The position numbers and the translations under genes were made by a program. A DNA stretch of 64,000 nucleotides from Diplonema japonicum (taxonomy: Eukaryota; Euglenozoa; Diplonemea; Diplonemida; Diplonemidae): assembly GCA_964019335.1 (NCBI GenBank), contig OZ025687.1:124001-188000 (forward strand), read 5' to 3'. The notes under the pieces are model-generated. The model was not told where the DNA came from, did no database searches, and saw nothing but the letters and a program-made list of their open reading frames with translations. Every line of letters starts with the position of its first letter. The first letter of the stretch is position 1. Below are positions 1 through 10,100 of this stretch, one piece after another.

Positions 1-67
1 AGGGTGTACTTTTTATGTCCGATTTTGGGGGGTCTTGTCGTGGGGGGTCCGTGGAGTAATGGCTGGG

Positions 68-1070
68 CTAAAAAGGGCAGCATTCAGCCCTATTTGGTGC
101 CCTGAACTCTAGGATTGAGGTCAGTCTGGAGACTTTTTGGCTGTGGGATGAAAAAAGCAACTTGTGAGTTTTTTTTCCAGCTGGGGTAGCATGCAAGGGT
201 AAAAAACACGTTTTGCATAAGGGGGTTTTGCAACAGGGGCACCACGTTTGCACCTTCTTCCCGCACCCAGGAACAGCACAGAGCACCCTCCTCACCTTCG
301 TTCCGTTCATCATGGTCCCGAAGGTGTGATTTAGGGTCAAATCGAGACGTTTTGGGTATTTCTGGATGAGGGAATCCTCATTGCTAGCGTGTTTGCGCTT
401 GGGGGTCGGTGACGGTGTTGTCGGGGTGTGTGCTATCGGTTTTTGGGGCATGGGGCATGGGGCATGGGGTATGGGTGAGAAGCTTGCCAACAAGTTCTTC
501 TTTGAAGCTCGGGAAGCCATAATTTTTGCCACATTCCCTGCTCTTCTTCCAGATTATGGAGGAGTTGGCAACACAGCTTTCCAGGACCCAATAAAAAACG
601 ACCTTGATGCCCACCGAGTTGTTTTTTCGTGGTGCCATGACTTTTATTGTTGTCGGGATAACACTGTCGTCAACAGACAACCACTTGCCAGGGGTCCGCA
701 CAGTCCTACACCGGTTGACAATGATGTCAAGAAACCTGCGCATGAGGTGCAGTTTCAGGCCTTCCAAATGTTTTCCAGGTTGTCAAAGGTGAGGTAGCGC
801 TGTATGTCAACGAATCGGTTTGCTCATTTTCTCGAAAGCCGGGATGCTTAAATTAGAATTTGTTGTCCAGTAGCTCTTCATGTTCGGTGCCGAGCGTAAA
901 CCCATTAACAGGACCAACCCAAGCCAAATTTTGTACTCTGGGATGGAAATATTCAGATTCCGCTGTTTTTTTGAATCGAAACGACCGGTTCGTGGAAGAA
1001 ACTATGAGCTCAAGTACCGCGTGTGCAAAAAAAAAGATTAAAAACACCCTCCTCATTGGCCGCTTCACTT
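68..1070 (-). pseudogene. decayed piggyBac-like transposase
   Basis: Minus-strand fragments read in piggyBac order but in different frames. An N-terminal-like block at 853-1068 has the pattern F..VLELIV..TN. A catalytic-domain block at 600-767 has GKWLSVDDSVIP, like the family's (S/V)DE.MIP element. This block runs directly into FYWVLESCVANSSIIW and FKEELVGKLL, which in intact transposases lie well downstream, so the middle of the DDE domain appears deleted. A Cys-rich C-terminal finger (C..C..K..C..C) lies at 68-330 in a shifted frame. piggyBac enzymes cut and paste at TTAA. This copy cannot make a working protein because of frameshifts, the internal deletion and the lack of a continuous start. 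The assignment rests on motif order, not on an alignment. Confidence 0.6.
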
Positions 1071-1347
1071 AGAGGTGTTCTCCCACCCAAGCATCGTTTC
1101 CGGCCCCTCTTTGACCGCCTCATCGTCTTTTTCCCCTTTATCTGACCAGTCGGAGACTCACGTTTTCGCTGCTATTTTGACCATCTGATTTCATTTTAAG
1201 CCAACCCTGCCGGTTTCAATTAAAACATAAATTTTAACGCAAAATATAGTTTCAAGACAAAATAAACCGCGCAACAATGTCATATTTTGAAGTCCAAGGG
1301 CCGTGTTCAAAAAAAAGTACTTAGCGAAAAAGCAAATTTTGAAATAA

Positions 1348-1381
1348 GGACAAAATGTCCGCGCGGGCCTTTAGGGGTTAA
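1348..1381. repeat. possible piggyBac-type terminal repeat with TTAA
   Basis: The plus strand ends GGCCTTTAGGGGTTAA. Read outward from the transposase remnant this is TTAA followed by CCCCTAAAGG, the usual form of a piggyBac end. Just inside is a small palindrome, GGACA-AAA-TGTCC. It lies about 300 bp beyond the N-terminal coding remnant, where the 5' end of the element would be expected. The matching other end is not visible and probably lies before position 1. Confidence 0.35.
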
Positions 1382-1848
1382 AAAAAAAAAAATCGGCTGA
1401 TTGTTTGTGCAAGCCGTTTTCACCTACAGTAGGGATAAACGGGCAAGCTGGTTTAAAAAACAAAAGCAAAAAAGAAGAAAAAAAAAAAAGATGTCTTTGA
1501 AGGGAACCTGCAGTATGTGACAGGATCGCCTTAAAAAAAAAAAAAAAAGAGACATTTACAAAAAAAAAGAAAACTCGATAAAATATCAGTGTGTATGAGG
1601 GCGCACACTTTTTTCTGCGCCAAGTGAATGTTGCTTCACCCACTTCTGTGGCTGCTAACCGTTTGGGTGCACCTACCCTGGCCACGTCAATTAACTTCTC
1701 GGAGACCTCTCCCTGAACGGCACTTTTGGTGATTCCCCCCTAAAAAAAAAGGTCCAGAGTTGATTTTTTTTTTTTTTTTTTTTTCCTCTTTTCCTTTTAT
1801 ATTATATATTTCTTTTATTTTTTTTTTTTTTTTTTATTTCACTCTTCT
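1382..1848. other. low-complexity spacer
   Basis: The stretch is dominated by A and T homopolymers. I see no gene in it. It includes the first copy of the short hairpin repeat annotated at 1501-1532. Open frames here encode Phe/Lys runs from the homopolymers. Confidence 0.6.
1501..1532. repeat. dispersed 32-bp hairpin repeat, copy 1
   Basis: The core pattern is AGGG-N-ACCTGC-N-GTATGTG-N-CAGGA...CGCCT followed by an A-run. It matches the copy at 51872-51902 at about 28 of 31 positions. CCTG and CAGG can pair around a loop holding GTATGTG. Both copies are flanked by an A-rich tail and a GAGACATTT-like sequence. The origin is unknown; a short retroposed RNA is one possibility. Confidence 0.55.
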
Positions 1849-2400
1849 GAAACTATTTCACGTTCGGGGCTCATTACTTCACTGTGAAGTAATAGGGTTT
1901 CCGGGTTTATCAAGCTCCCAAAAGACTTCTGGTAAAATGCAAGCAGCAGAAACGAGGAGCGACTGGTAGGCATGACTGAGACCCTTTGTGACCCCTTGTT
2001 GCACCCCTTGTCACCTCTTTAACCCCCTCGTGGTGAAGTAATTTCAGAGTGTCGTGAAATAAAACCACTTACCTGCCTCGGGGTAATGGTAAAGTCATTA
2101 CTTGTCGGTAGTAAATAGCTATTCTTTTCTTTTTTTTATTTTTTTTATTTTTCTTTCTTTTTTCCATTCCACCCATTGAAGTTACTTTAGGGGTTCATTA
2201 CTTAAACGTGAAGAAAAAAATGTCATTTCTTCACGGGCTTAGGTACTATGCCCCAGCAATTCAGAGTGTCGTGAAATAAACCACTTACCTACCGCCAAGG
2301 AATGACTCTGCTGTCCTCTCGGTTCCTGCGAGCGTGGGCTCCAAGGTTACGGTAAAGTTTCCTTGTTAGTAAATAGCTACTTTTTTTTTTTTTTTATTTA
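1849..2400. repeat. degenerate direct repeat, two units
   Basis: Unit 1 (about 1849-2130) and unit 2 (about 2170-2400) share blocks in the same order. These are GGGGYTCATTACTT plus a GTGAAG element, then TTCAGAGTGTCGTGAAATAA with CCACTTACCT (2043-2074 and 2260-2290), then TAGTAAATAGCTA followed by T-runs (2109-2122 and 2367-2380). Spacing differs, so the units have diverged by indels. No coding potential is seen. They could be decayed copies of one non-coding mobile element. Confidence 0.55.
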
Positions 2401-2484
2401 ACTCCAGCAAAGTCGTTAAATAAAACATCGTATTTGTATATAAGATTGATGATTTCACTTGTGGGCAGTTTTGACTCGTTAAAC

Positions 2485-2515
2485 GTTATAGCACTCGCTT
2501 CGCTCGTGATATAAC
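2485..2515. repeat. 31-bp imperfect palindrome
   Basis: The sequence begins GTTATAGCAC and ends CTCGTGATATAAC, so the arms pair with a few mismatches around CGCTTCG. It sits in non-coding DNA just after the direct repeat. Such palindromes often mark ends or hairpins of small DNA transposons, but no matching partner was found. Confidence 0.4.
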
Positions 2516-2749
2516 CGTCATCACAATTACCTCACTCGTCAAATCCACTGCCACCACGCGTGAGATCACAGGATTTTATATATTCACTAACAAATAAATA
2601 GTTATTTTTTTCTGTTTAAAACGTCACCTTTTGGGTGCCAAAGCTGCTGCTGAAAGAAGAAGAGGAAAGAAGAAGAAGAAAAAAAAAACAAAAAAAAAAC
2701 GAATTTTCAGTCCGAAATACGAAAGGACATCATCATTTTTTTTTTGAAT

Positions 2750-2781
<32 letters not shown>

Positions 2782-3706
2782 CTTTTTTTTTGATAAGAAG
2801 TTAACAAAAGGTTAACAACGGCATATCAAATACGAGAAATAGAATTAACTACAGGGGAAGGGTGGGAGAGGGAGACAGAGACGGAGAGAGAGAAGGAGAG
2901 GGAGAGAGAGAGAGAGAGAGGGGATAGAAACATCTCGTTTTCTTTCTTTTCTTTTTATTCGTTGTTTGGTCGTTGCTGGCTCTGGGTTAAAAAAGCACAA
3001 AGAGCAGTTGAAATAAAAAGGAAGGAAACAAATGTATAAAAATAGTAGTAAAAGGCGATATTTATAGCTGCCTCGCAAAGTACCGAAATTCGGAGGTGCA
3101 ACTGATATCACTGAACTTGTTTTAGGGTAAGGTAAGGTTTTTATTCCCCTATCCGACATCACCCTGTGCTGCTAAGGATGCTGTTGCACCTGAGACTTAG
3201 GCCCGAAGACCTTTGGTTCTGCTGTCCTTAAACAAAAAAACAAAAAAAAATTCAAAACTAGACATATGTTTTTCATTTTTCTTTTTTTTTTTTTACGTGC
3301 TTTAAATTCGGTCCCCTCAGTTTCTTAAATGCTTAAAGTTTGACCCCCCCCCCCCCCCCCAGGCCTACTCTGTCGGCGTGTGGCTGTACGTCCGCACAGA
3401 TCTACGCTGCAAAGCTAAAACATGACCTCAAAAAACTGGTGGATGATCGCGGACTTTGACCCGCTTGCTGCTCCTTCTGATGACTCTGAGGATGTGTGCA
3501 CAGAATAATGCAGGTACCGGTTCTGTCACAAATTGTGAATACGTCACATAGAAGTTCACAAAACCCCCCAAATAGCGGCAGAAAGTTGTTTTCCTTTTGG
3601 TATGTGAGTGGAATCTTCGGGTACAATTTACCCAGAAGTGTGTTTCTGAAAAACACGAATCTCAAACTTTTCTAGGGGCGGTGACCCCCCCCCCCCCCCC
3701 CCCCCC
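2516..3706. other. gene-free simple-sequence region
   Basis: This region holds a T-run of about 29 at 2752-2780, a GA-rich tract at 2870-2922, C-runs of about 18 at 3343-3360 and about 21 at 3685-3706, and several A-runs. I see no supported gene and no recognisable transposon coding sequence here. Confidence 0.6.
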
Positions 3707-3832
3707 GGCTATGTTGGTAGGTAAACGGGATACGCCTTTCTTTCGTAAGGAAACGGCTGTGTATAAGACCCCCAAAACAAGGAAACGTTTCCGTTTCCTT
3801 ATTTGGCAACACGTTTACCTGCCAACATAACC
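3707..3832. mobile_element. small foldback (MITE-like) element
   Basis: A 23-bp arm at 3707-3729 (GGCTATGTTGGTAGGTAAAC...) is repeated in inverted form at 3810-3832, matching at about 20 of 23 positions. The whole unit is 126 bp and has no coding capacity. A nested GGAAACG/CGTTTCC inverted match lies inside. The left end abuts a C-homopolymer, so a target-site duplication cannot be judged. Confidence 0.5.
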
Positions 3833-3884
3833 GCTGCCCCGGCTTTGAGCACTCTGAAAAACTAAGGGGTGATTAACAATTTCA

Positions 3885-3917
<33 letters not shown>

Positions 3918-4061
3918 AGAAGAAGAAGAACACCTTGGGTAAAAAAAAACTGATTTGTTAGTTCTGACAGAACACATTGGTTCGTTGTTTCTATTTCTTT
4001 CTTTTTTTTTTTTCGCCCCTGACATATTGAAGGAAACGGAAGGGGACGGGGAGAAACATTT

Positions 4062-4781
4062 TTAACCATCTACCAACGAGCGTCTTTATAGAGACGATTT
4101 GAAAAAAAATCTTTTGCGCAAAGGGCTTTCAGTGCAATAAGGCCCGGCTATTTCTCGCATCCGGGGTCCTGCGCGGAAAATATGAAAAATATAAACTAAA
4201 TGCTGCCCTAACTTAACAAGAAAAAGAAAAGAAGAAAAAAAAACGCTAGCCCAAATTTACCCTTAAAAATCACTTCAAAAAATGGCGCCCAGAAAGAGGC
4301 CAGAAGAGGACATGACGAGTGATGAAAGCACTGATGGCTCATCCCTAGTATGCAGTTTTGATACGGACAGTGATTCTGATACGAATTCGACCGATTCCGA
4401 GGTGATTGGACAACAAAGCCGGAGCGGTTGGAAGGCATCCGGTTTCGTGAAGATCGGCCGTCCTCGGGGTCAAAAAAGAAGTCCCCCAGCCCTGGGGCAC
4501 GTACGAACCGCGTCAAGAAGGCCTTAAATAGCTCATAGTATTAATTTTACAGTCGATTTTCTTTTGACTTGTTTTTCGTACCCCCTCTCGAGCACTTCAG
4601 GAACGATATTTTTGACAATGTTGTGGGGGTGGGCCCTGCTGTGGGCACCCTCTCTCTAGAATTGGGACATCTGGAGGCATTTCCGGGGCATACAGCCGGC
4701 GTTGCGCGAGAATAGTTTTTTTTTGAAATTTTGAAAAATTACCCCCTGGTGGGCAAAAATGGTCCGTTGGTAGATGGTTAA
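4062..4781. mobile_element. non-autonomous piggyBac-type element with TTAA ends
   Basis: TTAA at 4062-4065 is followed by CCATCTACCAACG. The exact inverse, CGTTGGTAGATGG followed by TTAA, occurs at 4765-4781. A 13-bp perfect terminal inverted repeat flanked on both sides by TTAA is the hallmark of piggyBac insertion. The element is about 712 bp without the target sites, far too short for a full transposase of about 600 aa. It carries one plus-strand reading frame (4282-4527) with an acidic Ser/Asp-rich sequence, as at transposase N-termini. It is probably an internally deleted derivative. Its terminal sequence differs from the candidate end at 1381, so two families may be present. Confidence 0.6.
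4282..4527 (+). pseudogene. fragment, possibly piggyBac transposase N-terminus
   Basis: This is an 81-residue plus-strand frame starting MAPRKRPEED. It has an acidic stretch rich in Ser, Asp and Thr (residues about 12-43), then a basic tail. It lies wholly inside the TTAA-flanked element, starts about 220 bp from its left end and is the only frame in the 5-kb end with non-repetitive composition. Transposases of this family often begin with an acidic disordered segment, so it may be the remaining 5' end of the gene. There is no catalytic sequence. It could also be chance. Confidence 0.35.
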
Positions 4782-4857
4782 AAAAAATTCACTGCTGATA
4801 GGAAACGAAGTGGTTAGCAGCGGCCCACAAAAAAAAAAAAGAAAGTGGGGAGAGGCA

Positions 4858-4918
4858 GGCTGTTGTTTGCACGTGCCGGGGGGTAGAAACCCGGGAACCC
4901 GAAAAACACGTTGCCACA
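4858..4918. repeat. dispersed repeat, copy A
   Basis: GGCTGTTGTTTGCACGTGCC is followed by GGG, an A-rich stretch with CCCG, and AACCCGAAAAACACG. The same block order occurs at 41919-41983 (copy B), where the first 22 bases differ at one position. Both copies lie in non-coding DNA. Function is unknown. Confidence 0.5.
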
Positions 4919-5245
4919 AAAAAAAAAATAAACGGTAAAAGGATCTAAATTTTTCCTTTTCCCAGAAAAGCTTTGTTTGTGCACAGCCAGGGTTAACCTG
5001 TAGAAGGATAAGCCCGACAATGCTACCATTACTCTTTTTAGCACTACAATTCATTAATAAATCAATATATTGTTTTTCTTGTTCATGCAAAAAAAAAAAA
5101 AAAAGAGGACGTGGAAACCAAATTCAAAAATAAAATAAGATAAAAGGCCATTTTACAGCCATTTTTACAAGGCAAGGACCTTCTTTGGGTAGTCTTACCA
5201 TTAATATTTTGTTCTCCTCAAAACACTTAAGCTCATCTAACCACC

Positions 5246-6403
5246 TCACAAAACCTCGAAAGAACATGGAACATCCTTTTGCAAAGTCGGTGTGGTGGGT
5301 GAGGCACTGCTCCAAGCACGGAGGATGACGGCGGCCTCGAAGACAAAAAAGCTGAGAAGAGAAAAAACACAAACACGCCACCAGTAAGCCTGCTCGGGCA
5401 CAGGGTCGACACGGGTCATAGTGTGGCGGGTGGACAGAATCCTGAGAGTTTCACGGAGCTTGTGAAGGTCCCCCACTTGAGGACGTGCAGGGGGTTCGAG
5501 AGTTGTACCCAGCAAGAAAGGCATTTTCGGCTTGCTCACATCTATCACGTGCACATGCCCACGGGTCCCTGCGAACAGCACGGTTCTACCGTGGTCCATG
5601 CGTACGTGCAGGGAGGTCACTGCCCCGCTTGTCTCGTAGCTAGCTGCCAGTGCAGGATGGTTCGCATCACGAACGTCCACAATGTGCACCGCATGCCTGT
5701 CCCCCACGTAGGCAGTACCCTTTGCAGCCTTCACAACATACGCTCCGCCGCCTGTGTTGAAGGCCCCCACCACACGGGGGTTCGCAGGGTCATGCACATC
5801 GACCACGCACATCCCGTCAAGCTCCGCAACATAGGCGTATCCCCCCACCACAGACACGTCGGAGGGGTTGCCAGGAGTCTCTAGCTCCGCCACTAGTACC
5901 GGTGAGGCAGTGTTTGTCACGTTCACTATGGTGAGCCCGTGCCCCCAGTCGGCAACGTAGGCTAGGTCGTGCTGTACAGCCACGCCCCACGACAGGCCGC
6001 GGAGGTGCCCCTTCGCACCTCCCAGGGACCCTACCATCTTTGCCGTTGCTGGATCCGTCGCATTGCATATTTGCAGCCCTTCCTCGCTTGTGAGGTACAC
6101 CATCCTCTTCCTTACAACGATCCCTTTCCCGCCACGTACACCCGGACACGTTCCAACCCTCACTAGGCTGCCTTCTGTTGTCTTTAGGATTTCAACCTTG
6201 TCTGTTTGCATCACGTACACCAAGCCCTCGTCCTCGTACACACTAAGAGGCCCCTCCTCCTCTGCAGGGTGACCGCCGCCCCTCAACGTCGGAAACCTCG
6301 TATTACTCACATCGATTATTTTGAGCCCATCTTTTTCAGCCACGTACAGCTGTCTGGCGTCCAGAAAGACTGACATAAGCAGCACAAGCATGGCTGTCTT
6401 CAT
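5246..6403 (-). CDS. LVIVD-repeat beta-propeller membrane protein
   Basis: The product has 385 residues. The first 17 (KTAMLVLLMSVFLDA) look like a signal peptide. The body is a run of about 45-residue units with the pattern G.AYVA....L.IVDV.DP..P.., clearest at residues about 145-270 (YVADWGHGLTIVNV, YVAELDGMCVVDV, YVGDRHAVHIVDV). These are LVIVD repeats, which in other proteins form a beta-propeller at the cell surface; no enzymatic role is known for them. Near the C-terminus a hydrophobic segment (WWRVCVFSLLSFFVFEAAVI) should cross the membrane once, leaving a short tail inside. The expected topology is type I, with the propeller outside. An AG lies 21 nt before the start. A short intron near the 3' end cannot be excluded, so the last 20 residues are less certain. 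Confidence 0.72.
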   Translation of the reverse strand: MKTAMLVLLMSVFLDARQLYVAEKDGLKIIDVSNTRFPTLRGGGHPAEEEGPLSVYEDEGLVYVMQTDKVEILKTTEGSLVRVGTCPGVRGGKGIVVRKRMVYLTSEEGLQICNATDPATAKMVGSLGGAKGHLRGLSWGVAVQHDLAYVADWGHGLTIVNVTNTASPVLVAELETPGNPSDVSVVGGYAYVAELDGMCVVDVHDPANPRVVGAFNTGGGAYVVKAAKGTAYVGDRHAVHIVDVRDANHPALAASYETSGAVTSLHVRMDHGRTVLFAGTRGHVHVIDVSKPKMPFLLGTTLEPPARPQVGDLHKLRETLRILSTRHTMTRVDPVPEQAYWWRVCVFSLLSFFVFEAAVILRAWSSASPTTPTLQKDVPCSFEVL

Positions 6404-6485
6404 TTTGTGTGTTTAGAGTAAGCTGTCAGTTTGTGGTGTCATGGATTGTGGCAAAGACTCAAAAAAGCACGGGTTACATTGCCTT

Positions 6486-7112
6486 CTACAGTGCGGGGTA
6501 CGGGTCTGCGATTCCTCTCTTTTTCCAGAAGCTCTCACCGTACTTGGCGTAGATCTCCTCACCTTTTTTGATGTTGCGCTTGGCCACCGCCTTGGCCGCG
6601 AGGTCTTTGGAGAGCTTTACGAAGGTGACATTGTGGCCACCAGGGACGAAGGTATCGTTGATATACCTGGCGATGGCAGACGAGTGGCGGGCGTCGACGT
6701 GCCACACGAAGTTGAAGCCCCCCATCACGTAGTCACGCTCGCCGTCTGTGCCTAGCCTGTTCACTTCGGCCAACGCCATCTTTTTGCCTCTGTAGACGCA
6801 CAAGAGCTCACCTTGCGCGAAATCTCTAGCTGCAAAAAGCCCTTTCCCTGCCCCTTCGATTTCTGAGTCTTTCACCACCAGACCCCCATCGTCGCCCTGC
6901 AGGTATATCAGCATCTCGTCGCGAGATGTCAGCCCCCTCTCATTCATCCATTTCTCAAGCACTCTCTCCACCACCTTCCCCTCACCGTCTGTCACCATCA
7001 GCCACACCTTTCCATGGTTCTGCTTTAGCGTGTCTTCAAACCTATTCCTCCGACGGAGGCAGCACAGCGTGACTACACCGAAACCCACGCCAGCAACCAG
7101 CGCAGCGCTCAT
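6486..7112 (-). CDS. membrane-anchored SET-domain protein
   Basis: The product has 208 residues in one exon. A hydrophobic N-terminus (residues 3-18) is followed by CLRRR, so it is probably an N-terminal anchor or signal. The SET core begins around residue 80: GAGKGLFAARDF (cofactor-binding GxG), ARYINDTFVPGGHNVTF (the usual R(F/Y)INHS..PN region) and EEIYAKYGESFW (the E...DY-like segment with its Tyr). SET enzymes transfer methyl groups from S-adenosylmethionine to lysine. The Asn of RYIN is kept but the following His is Asp, so activity is uncertain. There is no pre-SET or Zn cluster. The start follows GCCTCCAG by 5 nt and the next gene downstream begins 82 bp away. Confidence 0.72.
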   Translation of the reverse strand: MSAALVAGVGFGVVTLCCLRRRNRFEDTLKQNHGKVWLMVTDGEGKVVERVLEKWMNERGLTSRDEMLIYLQGDDGGLVVKDSEIEGAGKGLFAARDFAQGELLCVYRGKKMALAEVNRLGTDGERDYVMGGFNFVWHVDARHSSAIARYINDTFVPGGHNVTFVKLSKDLAAKAVAKRNIKKGEEIYAKYGESFWKKRGIADPYPAL

Positions 7113-7161
7113 CTTACCTGGAGGCTACTTCTGCAGCAGGAGTTAATCACTGATATGTACA

Positions 7162-10100
7162 TCACGCGGCAGGCTCGTCGTCACACCCTACCACAACGAG
7201 AAGGGAGTCACGCACGGCATGGATCGAGGCCACGCTGATGGGGGCATTGCTGTCTAGGGGTGCTAAGACGGAGTGTGGCACCAGTGACGGTGAAGGGTTG
7301 GAGAGGGTGCTCTTTGCGGAGAGAGTGAGCTGCCCCCATGTGTACAGCACTCCTCCGTTGAGCGAGGCACTGAAGCTAATCCCCGAAACCACATCATCAG
7401 TGAACACCAGCTCATCATCAGCTGCTTCGTTGCCTTCCATCTGAATGTCGCAAGGCTGGGCACCCACTGTTCTCCCATCTTCAAGCACAATACCTACCCG
7501 GCCCCTCCCGTGTCCTTTCACTTCCCCATCTAAACCTCTCCATTTCACTTTCATCCCTAGCTCGAACTTCTTCTCTACATTTCGTGCATCGGTTGTGGTG
7601 TCCGGAGGCCGCACGGGCACGTCTTGCAATTCCTTGAATGCCTTCCCTTCTGTCAATCCGATTCCAAGCTGCCCTTTAGAGTTCAAACCACACGAGTACA
7701 CCCTACCAGAAGCTGCAAAGTGTGAAATGAGAACAGCATCCATACCGTCCAGCAACAGGCAGTGCCCCCACCCTATCGAAATCTTCGTGAACCGTGCTGT
7801 CGGTTCTACTGCCACCAAAGGCTTGCTGAACCTGGAGTGCACGTAGCTCTCGGGGGTTCCGTAGAGAGGGATATCTTTCTCAATAATCACCTCTGAAGGG
7901 TTCACCAGTTGCCGACGGCATTCCACCTGCATTGACATTCATTGATACCATTGCACCATACCTTCTCAGGGGTTCTGTGCCGCTTGCCGCTGGTGAGTGT
8001 CCCTTCACCACAACTCCATGCTGCGCCATCTGCTGTGATAAACATAGAGAGCAGGCCACCGGCCTCTACATTAACGGCCTGTGTTTTAGGTTCATCGGCA
8101 GATCAAGACAACATACCTCGTACGCAGAGAGTGCCATGAGGATGTGAAAACTTGTTTCGAACTGCGCTCCTCCCAATCCCAGCTGTCCTTCCACGCCCCG
8201 CCCACATACGTACACCCTGCCTCTCTCGCAGAGGAGCAAGGAGTGGTGCGACCCACACGCGGAGGAGGTGATCGGTGGGAGAGAAGCAGGCACCATCTTC
8301 GGAGTGCGCTGTGTCTGAAGCCCACCTAACCCAAGTTGCCCGTAGGTGTTCAAACCCCAGCTGTAAACCTTACCGTCGCTGCTAACCGCCATTGTGTGCC
8401 CACCCCCGCTGGCCACGTCCACCACGCCCTCCAGGGTCTGTATGATCATCGGCCTGTCGACCACGTCCGGTAAGCTGCCCTCCAAGCCAAGCCTCCCGTC
8501 CTTTGAGCTACCCCACACCATCACATGACCATCGTTCAACAGCACCACTGTGTGGGAGTCGCCGGACACCACTTTCACTACCATTTGGGCATAAGCCTCC
8601 AAAGAATCCACTGGCACAACGCCCCCATCTGCGCATTCCCTCAGCCCGATATCGCCGAATGCAAACACCTGCATGGGCATCGTGTACCTGTGTGCATAAT
8701 TGTTTTGATCCAAACGGTGAGAAGAGACTACTGCTGTAATTTCGGCAGAACGACATTTGAGGCTGACCTCCTTGCCAGAGATGAAAACGCTTTCAGCATA
8801 TTCTGTGCGCGTGTAAGTAGTGCATAAGGTGCATACCTTAACCTGCGGCGGTGCTTTTGAGAGACGCTCTTGTCGAGACGCCGTCCGTTGGGCTGCAGTG
8901 GCCACCGGTAGGAGGTTAGAGGGGGTTACAGAAAGGGACATGGCGATAGACCTCAAGTCGGGTAGCTGCCGACGTGGAGCCTTCGGCTGGACTGGGACCA
9001 CAGGCATAGAAATGTCTGGGAATCCATCCATGCCTTGCACAGCTACCTTGGGTGAATCTTCGCTAGGCTTCCCTTCTTCTGTCTGTATTGTTGTTCCAAT
9101 GAAGGGCTCGAAGGACTGTTGCACCGAGAACTCGTCCCCGTCCTTTTGAGTGATTGGTGTAAGGAGTTCTCCATCCGTGTTGTCATTCTGACCAACGTCC
9201 AGTTGCGGCGGTCGCAAGCTTTCTTCTTGCTTTACTCTCGGCAAGAAGGACTTCCCAGAGATAGACGTATTTCCTTGCAATGTCTGCGCTGAGGTCTTTT
9301 CTCCATGTTCTTTCTCCAGTTCGTATTTGGGAGTGAAGAGTACGCTCTTCCGTGCAGTCGACACCTTCCGCGACAGCTTTCTTAGGAAAGACTTTTTCAC
9401 TCCATCGCTGCTTTTACTCTTTGCAGTAAGTCTCTCAATGACCGTCATTTCTGTAGCTCTTTCTTCCGCAGTACTTGAGTCTAGTCCCATGGGATTCTGG
9501 TCACTATATGCAGCTTTCTGTTCCTCGGTACCGGTGGTGCCTTGCCCTTGCCCAGTACTTATGCCCTGTCCCATAGATTTCGGTGCCGTCTGATTGCTTT
9601 GTGTATTCCTCTGGTTTTTGGCAGCCAAACTACTACGCGACCTAGTGGAGACTGGCGTGGAAGGCGACGATCGTCTGGAGCTTACCAAGGCATTCTTCGC
9701 ACCCTCTTTGCATTCTTGATCGTCTTCCGCTAAATCATCAACTTTAACGTTGAAAACTGCTTCTCTCAGGTGACTGACCTTGTTCCCAGTTGCGTTCTGT
9801 ATGATATTCATGTACTGCAGGAGCATTGCCTCGTCCTGGGCGATCACCTCCAAGATCCTGTACCCGCGCTGCGCGTCTACAGCTGACAAATTGTCTCCAT
9901 CCTTATCCTTGTTCACTACGTGGGGCTTCACGGGTGTCAGGAGGTAGGAGGGAACCTGCAATTCTGCACGCAGCTTGTTGCAAAACCTAAACACCACGTG
10001 ATGCAGTGCCAAAGACCTGCCTTCTACTTCTTTCAGCTTGCTTCTCAGAGCATTTTGTAGCTTTGCAATTTTGCTCGTCAATAAGTCCATAGCGTTGTTC

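Noticed and set aside
1501-1530. Possible 18S rRNA 3'-end fragment (AACCTGC...GGATC)
   Set aside because: Resemblance is limited to short words; the order and surrounding sequence do not fit rRNA, and the second copy diverges at the key bases.
1371-1685. 104-aa minus-strand frame with Phe and Lys runs
   Set aside because: It is made of translated T/A homopolymers and includes the dispersed hairpin repeat; no conserved sequence.
2845-3162. 105-aa minus-strand frame with Ser/Leu repeats
   Set aside because: It arises from the GA microsatellite; no start context or acceptor and no recognisable protein.
4656-5090. 144-aa minus-strand frame
   Set aside because: It crosses the end of the TTAA element and the dispersed repeat and is rich in homopolymer-derived Phe; not a gene.
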